From: an uncultured Myxococcales bacterium
Lineage (GTDB): Bacteria; Myxococcota_A; UBA9042
DNA: 5,584 nt
Assembly: GCA_937915965.1 (NCBI GenBank)
Contig: CALGHC010000551.1
Coordinates: forward strand, 1 to 5,584
Reading direction: 5' to 3'
This document shows positions 1 through 5,475 of the stretch, piece by piece. Positions within the stretch are counted from its first letter, which is position 1. Each line of letters begins with the position of its first letter. Made by a program: the position numbers and the translations under genes. The notes under the pieces are model-generated. The model made no database searches, was not told where the DNA came from, and worked only from the letters and a program-made list of their open reading frames with translations.

Positions 1-695
1 GCCCCGCTGGCGGCAAGTCCGAGCTGATCGACTTCATCAAGCGCTCGCCTCTCGCCGATCGCGGCGACCGCTACCACATCGGTGACATCGTTGAGATCGA
101 TGACTTCGTGTGGCTGTGGGAGAAGTTCGTCGAGGACGACATCTGGGAGCAGATGGGCGAGCCGCGCCTGTACTCGCGCACCGTCCCACTGGGCTACGTG
201 CAGCTTGAGGGAGACCGGATCCTCGACATGATGATCCGCAAACTCGACCAGACCACCCGCCGCGATTATCTCGCGAATCCAGACTTCTATGAGGACCACA
301 CCCTCTTCATCGAGTTCGCCCGAGGCAAGGTGGACGGGGGCTATGCTGCGGCGTACCCGTCGTTCTCACGAGAGGTCCTCGAGCGTGCGGCCATCTGCTA
401 CATTCAGGTCACCTACGAAGAGTCGCGCCGCAAGAACGAGGCGCGCTACCAGGAGTCCCTCGCGCACAGCATCCTCGCCCACAAGCTGCCGGACGAGGCC
501 CTGGAGCGCTTCTCGGCTGAGCAGGACTGGGCCGAGCTGACCGGCGGCCGCGACGACGGCTTCCTCGACATCCACGGCTTGAAGGTGCCGTTCGTCACGC
601 TGCAAAATGAGCCAGAGCTCAAAGATCCCGTGGCACTCGAGGCCCGCTACGGCGGCGCGATGCGGCGGCTGTGGTCCCTGTACGAAGGGCGCTGA
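1..695 (+). CDS. P-loop NTPase/kinase-like protein of unknown function, 5' end outside window
   Basis: The open frame runs from the left edge (first full codon at 3) to TGA at 693-695, giving 230 visible residues. The GTG at 108 is not the start, because coding continues upstream. The first visible residues, PAGGKSE, are the end of a Walker A loop (GxPAGGKS), so only a short N-terminus is missing. YHIGDIVEIDDF at residues 24-35 has a hydrophobic stretch followed by two Asp (33-34), as expected for a Walker B or acceptor-binding Asp in small-molecule kinases. LFIEFARG (about 101-108) is a second hydrophobic strand. SRRKNEARY (about 141-149) is Arg-rich and could be a lid. There is no signal peptide or membrane segment in the visible part, so it is probably cytosolic. 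The fold class is supported by the motif; nucleotide phosphorylation is inference and the substrate is unknown. I do not recognise a named family. It converges on the MATE gene, so the two are not co-transcribed. Confidence 0.8.
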   Translation, partial: PAGGKSELIDFIKRSPLADRGDRYHIGDIVEIDDFVWLWEKFVEDDIWEQMGEPRLYSRTVPLGYVQLEGDRILDMMIRKLDQTTRRDYLANPDFYEDHTLFIEFARGKVDGGYAAAYPSFSREVLERAAICYIQVTYEESRRKNEARYQESLAHSILAHKLPDEALERFSAEQDWAELTGGRDDGFLDIHGLKVPFVTLQNEPELKDPVALEARYGGAMRRLWSLYEGR

Positions 696-766
696 GGCGA
701 GGCAGAGAGGCGAAGCAGAGAGGCGAAGCGTTGAGGCGGCGCCCTCACGCGGGCATCGTCCCGACC
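696..766. repeat. Convergent intergenic gap with 13-bp tandem repeat and weak hairpin
   Basis: Directly after the stop of the P-loop gene there are three 13-bp units, ggcgaggcagaga (696-708), ggcgaagcagaga (709-721) and ggcgaagcgttga (722-734), followed by the start of a fourth (735-739). Next to it, TGAGG (732-736) and CCTCA (743-747) can pair as a 5-bp stem with a 6-base loop. This hairpin lies between two converging genes, where a bidirectional terminator would be expected, but it has no T tract on either strand, so terminator function is only a possibility. Confidence 0.6.
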
Positions 767-2185
767 TCAGACCGCGCGGCTGACGTGTGGGTCGCCGTGG
801 CCGCCGGCTTTCGCTCGCCAGCCGCCGCGCAGGAAGCGCCACGTCAGCGATATGCCGGCGACGAAGAGCGCGGCGGTCATGCCCCACCACAGACCCTCGA
901 CGCCGAGCCCCATGGGGAAGGCGAGGAACCACGCCAGCGGGATGCCGACCAGCCAATGGGCGGCGAGGTTGGCGATCAAGGCCGAGTGGGTCTCCGAGGC
1001 GCCGCGCAGGCAGCCCGCCGCGACCACCTGCAGGCCGTCGGCGACCTGGAAGATCGCTGCGATCACCAGCAGTCCTGCGCCGATGCGGACCACCGCGGGA
1101 TCGGGGCTGAACAGGCCGGCGAGCCAGGAGGGCACGCTGACAAAGACCGCCGCGGCCGCGACCATGAAAGCTGCGCCAAGCGCTAGCGCGACCTGGCCTG
1201 CGCGCATCGCGCCGTCCAGGCGTCCGCCGCCCACTTCCTGGCCGACGCGCACCGAGCCGGCGATCGCGATGCCGACGGGCACCATGAAGACGAGGGCGGC
1301 GAGCGTCAGCGAAATCTGGTGGGCAGCGAGCGCGTCCGCCCCCAGCCATCCAGCCATCACGCCCGCGGCGCCAAAGATGCCGAACTCCGCGAGCATCTGT
1401 GCGCCGATCGGCAGACCCAGGCCGACAATCGCGCGCAGCTCGCGCCACCTCGGTCGGCTTGGCGCGAGATTGTGGCCACGCCAGCGTGGGCTGGCGAGAA
1501 CCGCCATGGTCGTCAGCAGCAGGAACCAACGCACGATGGTCGTCGCCAGGCCCGCCCCGGCCACGCCCATCTCCGGCAAGCCGAAGCGCCCGTAGATGAG
1601 GCCGACATCGGCGACCCCGTTGATCACGAGCGCGATCAGCGTCAACACCATGACGGGGCGGGCCTCGCCGGCTCCGTTGAGCCAGGCGCGCGTGGCGGTG
1701 AACGTAATGAGCGCGACCGCCGATGGAGCCCGCGCGGTGAGGTAGAGATCGGCGAGTCGGCCGACCTCGGCGGGTTGGCCAGCGAGGTCGAAGAGCCAGC
1801 GCGTGTCGAGGAAACACAAGGTGGCCAACACGCCCGTCGCCAGCCCGAGCCACGTACCCTGCCACAGAAGCCGGCCGGCGCGGGCGCTGTCGTCGGCGCC
1901 GAACGCCTGCGAGATCAGGGCGTCGAGCGCCATCAAGACGCCGACGAAGAACGTGGTGACCGCAAAGTAGACGACGTTGGCGATGCCGACCGCGCCCAAG
2001 GCGTCGGCGCCCAGGGGTCCTACGAGCAGGGTGTCGATGACCCCCATCGCCATCATGCTGAGCTGGGTGACGGCGACCGGCACGGCGAGGCGAAGGGTCG
2101 CCGTGACCTCGGTGCGCAGCGCCCCCTCGACGGCGGGCGGCGACTGCGTGGGCGCGCTGGGTGGTGCGGGGGGCGGTGTACGCAT
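767..2185 (-). CDS. MATE family efflux transporter (NorM-like)
   Basis: Predicted inner-membrane cation-coupled antiporter that exports drugs, toxins or metabolites. It has 472 residues, a normal length for a 12-helix MATE protein. Hydrophobic segments alternate with short loops from about residue 30 to 452, in two homologous halves. Family features are MGVIDTLLVGPLGADALG (residues 47-64) in helix 1, with Asp51 where NorM has its conserved helix-1 Asp, and the second-half counterpart PIGAQMLAEFGIFGAAG (259-275), with Glu267 matching the coupling Glu of NorM helix 7. At RGASET (394-399), Glu398 stands where NorM-type proteins usually have RGxxDT; these alignments are from memory. The first ~22 residues are Pro/Ala-rich and probably a disordered cytoplasmic tail. 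ATG at 2185 is preceded by AGGAG (2194-2190) with a 4-base spacer. It is divergent from the acyl-CoA dehydrogenase gene. Family assignment is firm; the exported substrate cannot be read from sequence. Confidence 0.93.
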   Translation of the reverse strand: MRTPPPAPPSAPTQSPPAVEGALRTEVTATLRLAVPVAVTQLSMMAMGVIDTLLVGPLGADALGAVGIANVVYFAVTTFFVGVLMALDALISQAFGADDSARAGRLLWQGTWLGLATGVLATLCFLDTRWLFDLAGQPAEVGRLADLYLTARAPSAVALITFTATRAWLNGAGEARPVMVLTLIALVINGVADVGLIYGRFGLPEMGVAGAGLATTIVRWFLLLTTMAVLASPRWRGHNLAPSRPRWRELRAIVGLGLPIGAQMLAEFGIFGAAGVMAGWLGADALAAHQISLTLAALVFMVPVGIAIAGSVRVGQEVGGGRLDGAMRAGQVALALGAAFMVAAAAVFVSVPSWLAGLFSPDPAVVRIGAGLLVIAAIFQVADGLQVVAAGCLRGASETHSALIANLAAHWLVGIPLAWFLAFPMGLGVEGLWWGMTAALFVAGISLTWRFLRGGWRAKAGGHGDPHVSRAV

Positions 2186-2189
2186 CGGG

Positions 2190-2207
2190 CTCCTGCCGCG
2201 CCGGCAG
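2190..2207 (-). promoter_or_regulatory. MATE gene ribosome binding site overlapped by hairpin
   Basis: On the - strand AGGAG (2194-2190) lies 4 bases before the ATG at 2185. The perfect inverted repeat CTGCCG (2193-2198) / CGGCAG (2202-2207) with a 3-base loop ends inside this site, so in the MATE mRNA the stem would pair with the first two bases (AG) of AGGAG. The ribosome site itself is well supported; a role of the hairpin in limiting translation is inference. Confidence 0.5.
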
Positions 2208-2279
2208 ACCGTGGGGGGGAGCCTGGATACACGGCCACGGCCAGTTCGTCACGCGTACCGACCAACGGCCTCGGCTCGC

Positions 2280-2309
2280 TCAAGTCGACTCGACTCGACT
2301 TGACTCGAC
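2280..2309. repeat. TCGAC tandem repeat forming a 9-bp inverted repeat
   Basis: Five consecutive 5-bp units (TCGAC x3, TTGAC, TCGAC) occupy 2285-2309. Together with the preceding bases they create an inverted repeat, TCAAGTCGA (2280-2288) and TCGACTTGA (2295-2303), with a 6-base spacer CTCGAC. It sits in the divergent region, 94 bases upstream of the MATE start and about 160 bases upstream of the dehydrogenase start. It could be an operator for a dimeric regulator of either gene or just a simple-sequence expansion; the sequence cannot decide. Confidence 0.6.
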
Positions 2310-2385
2310 GGTCACGGTGCCCCGACGACCCGCGACCCGCAGACCAACTGCTGCGTGGGGAGAGAATCATCGCCCTGGTCTCGCG

Positions 2386-2415
2386 TTGACCCCTGTCCGA
2401 TCGCGCTTCTACACT
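2386..2415 (+). promoter_or_regulatory. Probable sigma70-type promoter of the dehydrogenase/carboxylase unit
   Basis: TTGACC at 2386-2391 (5 of 6 to the -35 consensus) is followed after 18 bases by TACACT at 2410-2415 (4 of 6 to the -10 consensus, keeping the key first T, second A and last T). Transcription would begin near 2422, leaving a leader of about 45 bases before the ATG at 2467. The region upstream is the 281-bp divergent gap with the MATE gene. Predicted by eye only. Confidence 0.5.
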
Positions 2416-2455
2416 CGCTTCAGACGCTCGCTGTCCGCCAGCTCCCGCAACCGCA

Positions 2456-2460
2456 TGAGG
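2456..2460 (+). promoter_or_regulatory. Ribosome binding site deciding the dehydrogenase start
   Basis: TGAGG at 2456-2460 lies 6 bases before ATG 2467. Another in-frame ATG at 2455 overlaps this site and has no purine-rich sequence upstream, so 2467 is the preferred start. Confidence 0.6.
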
Positions 2461-2466
2461 CCCCAT

Positions 2467-3630
2467 ATGAGCCACGACGCACGCTACCGCGCCTACTCGC
2501 AGTTCGCCGAAGAGCACGAGGCGTTCCGCAAGACCGTCCGCGATTGGTGCCTCCGCGAGCTGTATCCACACCGTGACGCTTGGGAAGACGCCCGGCTCTT
2601 TCCTCGCGAGATCTTCAAGCAGGCCGCCGACCTTGGCCTGCTCGGCATTCGCGTACCCGAGGAGTATGGCGGCCTGGGTCTCGATTGGTGGTTCACGACC
2701 TGCTACGCCGAGGAGATGACCGCCTCGGGTCAGGCCGGCCTGACGATGGCTCTGCTTGTCCAATCGGACATGGCGACGCCGATCATCGGCGAGATCGGCA
2801 CACACGAGCAGAAGGAGGAGTTCTGGGCGCCGGCCGTCGCCGGCGAGAAGATCGCGGCGCTCGGCATCACCGAACCAGGGGCTGGCAGTGACGTCGCGGG
2901 GGTGCGCACCCGCGCGGTTCGCGACGGCGACGACTACCTGATCACTGGGTCCAAGACGTTCATCACCAACGGCACGCGTGCCGATTTCATCACCCTGGCG
3001 GCCCGTACGGGTGACGACGGCTACGGTGGTATCTCGCTGTTCTTGGTTCCGACTGATCTGCCTGGCTACCGGGTCACCCGCAAGCTCGAGAAGATCGGCA
3101 ACCACTGCTCGGACACGGCTGAGATCTCTTTCGACAACGTACGTATCCCGGCCCGGTACCGTCTGGGCGAGGAGGACGCGGGATTCTTCTACATCATGAT
3201 GAATTTCCAGGGGGAACGCTTGGTCGGTGCCATCTCGTCGGTGGCAGGCGCCCAGCGGATCCTCGACACGACCGTCGACTATTGCCGCGAGCGTCATGCG
3301 TTCAACAAGCCGCTCACCGGCTTTCAGACCGTTCGCCACCAGATCGTCCAGCTCGAGACAGAGCTCGAGGCCGCCCGCCAGCTCAACTACCGCGCCGTCT
3401 ATCTGGTCGATCGCGAAGAAGACGCCATTCGCGAGATCTCCATGGCCAAGCTCTTCGGCGGCGAGCTCGCGTGCAAGGTCGCAGACCGTTGCTTGCAGCT
3501 CCACGGTGGCTACGGCTACACGGCCGAGTACGACATCAGCCGCGTATGGCGCGACGTGCGCCTGATCACCATCGGCGGCGGTACCAGCGAGATCATGCGC
3601 GAGATCCTCACGAAGGTGCAGGGGATCTAG
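2467..3630 (+). CDS. Acyl-CoA dehydrogenase, long-chain/citronellyl-CoA dehydrogenase-like
   Basis: FAD-dependent enzyme that oxidises an acyl-CoA to the trans-2,3-enoyl-CoA and passes electrons to ETF; cytosolic. It has 387 residues, the usual length. The N-terminal helical domain holds VPEEYGGLGLD (63-73). Acyl-CoA dehydrogenase signature 1 is GITEPGAGSDVAG (133-145), and signature 2 begins QLHGGYGY (344-351) and ends at Asp363. At the classic C-terminal catalytic Glu position (IYEGT in short/medium-chain enzymes) it has IGGGT (369-373), so Glu371 is replaced by Gly. Instead QGERLV places Glu250 where isovaleryl-CoA and long-chain enzymes carry their catalytic base, so the enzyme should be active. 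DMATP (101-105), GEEDAGFFYIM (234-244) and RDVRLITIGGG (362-372) recall citronellyl-CoA dehydrogenase AtuD and long-chain enzymes. It is the first gene of the probable catabolic operon, 117 bases before the carboxylase. Family is firm; substrate is inferred, with isovaleryl-CoA the main alternative. Confidence 0.93.
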   Translation: MSHDARYRAYSQFAEEHEAFRKTVRDWCLRELYPHRDAWEDARLFPREIFKQAADLGLLGIRVPEEYGGLGLDWWFTTCYAEEMTASGQAGLTMALLVQSDMATPIIGEIGTHEQKEEFWAPAVAGEKIAALGITEPGAGSDVAGVRTRAVRDGDDYLITGSKTFITNGTRADFITLAARTGDDGYGGISLFLVPTDLPGYRVTRKLEKIGNHCSDTAEISFDNVRIPARYRLGEEDAGFFYIMMNFQGERLVGAISSVAGAQRILDTTVDYCRERHAFNKPLTGFQTVRHQIVQLETELEAARQLNYRAVYLVDREEDAIREISMAKLFGGELACKVADRCLQLHGGYGYTAEYDISRVWRDVRLITIGGGTSEIMREILTKVQGI

Positions 3631-3646
3631 GGTGCAGGGGATCTAG
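3615..3646 (+). repeat. Perfect 16-bp tandem duplication across the dehydrogenase stop codon
   Basis: The unit ggtgcaggggatctag occurs at 3615-3630 and again, without a mismatch, at 3631-3646. The first copy encodes the last residues and the TAG stop of the dehydrogenase; the second copy is untranslated. The protein end is therefore unchanged by the duplication. The remainder of the 117-base gap to the carboxylase start has a weak stem GCGGG/CCCGC (3710-3714/3720-3724) and no T tract. Confidence 0.9.
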
Positions 3647-3747
3647 GCCGCCCGCGTCGCTCGCCGCCCCTTGACCCCGATGCCCCGCGACCGCGACCCT
3701 CTCGGCTCGGCGGGTCGTGCCCGCTGGCCCCCGCTCAGAGAGCCGCC

Positions 3748-5358
3748 ATGCCCCGCATCCGAACCCACCTCGACAGCCGCAGTCCGCAGTACCGCGAGCG
3801 CCGCGTCGCCATGATCGCCGAGCTAGAGCTCCTCGCCGCTCGCCTCGCCGAGGCGCGCGCCGCTGGTGGCGAACGGGCCGCGACCAAGCTGGCGAAGCGC
3901 GGCAAACTCAGCCCCCGCGAGCGGGTGGAGCGGTTGATCGATCGCGACGGGCCCTTCCTCGAGCTGTCGAGCCTCGCCGCCTACGATCAATACGACGACG
4001 AGTGTCCGGGCGCCGGCTGTATCACCGGAATCGGCCAGGTCGCCGGTCGCCTGGTCGTCGTCTCGGCCAGCGACACCCGCGTCAAGGGCGGCGCCATCTA
4101 CCCGGTCAGCGTCGACAAGACCGTGCGCGCCCAGCAGATCGCCATGGAAAATGGTCTGCCTGTGGTCGGTCTGGTCGAGTCTGCCGGCGCCAACCTGCTC
4201 TACCAGGCCGAGCTCTTCGCCATGGGCAGCCGCGGCGGTCGCGTCTTCTGCAACCAGGCGCGCATGTCTGCCGCCGGCTGCTCGCAGATCGCGCTGGTCT
4301 TTGGCAGCTCGACGGCCGGTGGCGCCTACATCCCCGGGATGAGCGACTACACCGTGATGGTCAAGGACCAGGCCAAGGTCTTCCTCGCCGGCCCGCCCCT
4401 GGTCCGGGCGGCCACCGGCGAGGTCACCGACGACGAGACGCTTGGCGGCGCCGACATGCACGCGCGGGTCTCTGGCCTGTGTGACTATCTCGCCGACGAT
4501 GACGCCGACGCGATCCGGATCGGCCGTGAGATCGTTCGCAATCTCGGCCGCGCCGGACACGCGATTCCCCGCGACACACCAGCGCCGCCCGCGTTCGACC
4601 CGGACGAGCTGATCGGCATTGTGCCCGCTGACCTGCGCGAGTCCTTTGATATCCGTGAGGTCATGGCCAGGCTGATCGACGACTCCGATCTCGACGAGTT
4701 CCGACGCGACCACGGCGAGACCCTGGTCTGCGGATTTGCCCGACTCGACGGCTACTCGATCGGCGTGCTTGGCAACAACGGCCCCTTGTACTCGAGCTCT
4801 GCGTTGAAGGCCGCCCACTTCATCCAGCTCTGCTGCCAGAAGCGCGTGCCGATTCTCTATCTGCAAAATATCACTGGATTCATGGTTGGTACCGAGGCCG
4901 AGCGCGGCGGCATCGTCAAGGACGGCGCCAAGATGGTCCACGCCGTCTCAACCGCCTCGGTGCCGCAGTTCACGGTGCTGGTTGGCGGGTCCTTCGGCGC
5001 TGGAAATTACGGCATGTGCGGTCGCGCCTTCGACCCGCGGCTGTTGCTGACCTGGCCGACGTCGCGGATCTCCGTGATGGGCGGCGACCAGGCAGCTGGC
5101 GTGATGCGCATGATTCAAGAGGACGCGCTGCGGCGCTTTGGCGTCGAGCCCGACGCCGACGACATGCGCGCGCTTGAGGACGGCGTGAAGGCTGAATTCA
5201 GCCGCACCTCGAACCCGTGGTATGCGACCAGCCGGATATGGGACGATGGCATCATCGACCCTCGCCAGACTCGTGACGCGTTGTCGGTTGGGCTGTCCGC
5301 GGCATGGAACCGTGACGTCGCGGCCCAGGCGCCCCATTTCGGAGTGCTGCGGATGTAG
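3748..5358 (+). CDS. Acyl-CoA carboxylase carboxyltransferase (beta) subunit, methylcrotonyl-CoA/geranyl-CoA type
   Basis: Transfers CO2 from carboxybiotin to an enoyl-CoA; works in an alpha/beta complex in the cytosol. It has 536 residues, matching MCC/GCC beta subunits. GKLSPRERVERLID (52-65) is the usual N-terminal motif. The N-lobe has VKGGAIYPVSVDKTVRAQ (112-129), VESAGANL (143-150) and the oxyanion motif GSSTAGGAY (186-194), then FLAGPPLVRAATGE (212-225). The C-lobe has LQNITGFMVG (372-381), GGSFGAGNYGMCGRAFDP (413-430) and MGGDQAAGV (444-452). These fit MCC/GCC rather than propionyl-CoA carboxylase. NLLYQ (149-153) and Gly163 (SRGGR) differ from MCC, which has HFGR with Phe here, and resemble geranyl-CoA carboxylase AtuC. 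ATG 3748 aligns with family N-termini and has a weak AGAGAG upstream. The upstream gene is an acyl-CoA dehydrogenase; the downstream gene is probably the biotin carboxylase partner. Class is firm; substrate is uncertain. Confidence 0.93.
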   Translation: MPRIRTHLDSRSPQYRERRVAMIAELELLAARLAEARAAGGERAATKLAKRGKLSPRERVERLIDRDGPFLELSSLAAYDQYDDECPGAGCITGIGQVAGRLVVVSASDTRVKGGAIYPVSVDKTVRAQQIAMENGLPVVGLVESAGANLLYQAELFAMGSRGGRVFCNQARMSAAGCSQIALVFGSSTAGGAYIPGMSDYTVMVKDQAKVFLAGPPLVRAATGEVTDDETLGGADMHARVSGLCDYLADDDADAIRIGREIVRNLGRAGHAIPRDTPAPPAFDPDELIGIVPADLRESFDIREVMARLIDDSDLDEFRRDHGETLVCGFARLDGYSIGVLGNNGPLYSSSALKAAHFIQLCCQKRVPILYLQNITGFMVGTEAERGGIVKDGAKMVHAVSTASVPQFTVLVGGSFGAGNYGMCGRAFDPRLLLTWPTSRISVMGGDQAAGVMRMIQEDALRRFGVEPDADDMRALEDGVKAEFSRTSNPWYATSRIWDDGIIDPRQTRDALSVGLSAAWNRDVAAQAPHFGVLRM

Positions 5359-5414
5359 TGTTCGTAGCCGTCTGGCAGCCGCCGCCGCGACGCCGAGGTG
5401 AGGCAGCGCGGATC

Positions 5415-5443
5415 GGGACCCATCCGGGCCTGCCGGCGGTCCC
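5415..5443 (+). other. Compound hairpin in the gap between carboxylase subunit genes
   Basis: Outer stem GGGACC (5415-5420) pairs with GGTCCC (5438-5443), and inner stem CCGG (5424-5427) pairs with CCGG (5433-5436) around a 5-base loop. There is no T tract after it, so it is not a typical intrinsic terminator. It could be an mRNA processing or stability element, or chance in GC-rich DNA. The rest of the 117-base gap (5359-5475) shows nothing else but the ribosome binding site. Confidence 0.35.
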
Positions 5444-5466
5444 CGTCCTGCTGGGCCGAAGACGCT

Positions 5467-5470
5467 GAGG
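5467..5470 (+). promoter_or_regulatory. Ribosome binding site of the downstream gene
   Basis: GAGG at 5467-5470 is followed by AAAAG and then ATG at 5476, a 5-base spacing. This purine-rich site supports the start of a gene that is otherwise too short in the window to be called on length. Confidence 0.6.
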
Positions 5471-5475
5471 AAAAG

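Noticed and set aside
108..110. GTG as start of the P-loop gene
   Set aside because: It lies inside a hydrophobic strand downstream of a Walker A remnant in the same frame, so it is internal.
366..2252. Long - strand open frame of 628 codons in another frame over the MATE gene
   Set aside because: Extremely Arg/Ala/Pro/Gly-rich with no family motif; it is a shadow of the MATE gene in GC-rich DNA and also runs antisense into the P-loop gene.
2300..2328. TTGACT at 2300 as an alternative -35 box
   Set aside because: It is part of the 5-bp repeat and no reasonable -10 element follows at 16-18 bases.
1319..2389. Antisense + strand open frame of 356 codons over the MATE gene
   Set aside because: Composition typical of the complement of a GC-rich gene (Arg, Gly, Glu, His, Asp), no hydrophobic core; the opposite strand has a clear MATE protein.
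2161..2466. Upstream extension of the dehydrogenase frame to an ATG/GTG near 2161
   Set aside because: The extra ~100 residues are low-quality, overlap the MATE start and promoter, and exceed family length; ATG 2467 has a good ribosome site.
2053..3504. Long - strand open frame of 483 codons over the dehydrogenase and the MATE start
   Set aside because: Antisense shadow; the + strand carries both acyl-CoA dehydrogenase signatures in full.
3710..3724. GCGGG/CCCGC stem before the carboxylase as a terminator
   Set aside because: Five-bp stem without a T tract, common by chance at this GC content, and inside a likely operon.
3823..4941. Antisense - strand open frame of 372 codons over the carboxylase
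   Set aside because: Frame kept open by codon bias; the sense frame has complete carboxyltransferase motifs.
3631..5475. The two operon gaps (3631-3747 and 5359-5475) are both exactly 117 bases
   Set aside because: The sequences share no visible similarity; equal length is taken as coincidence.
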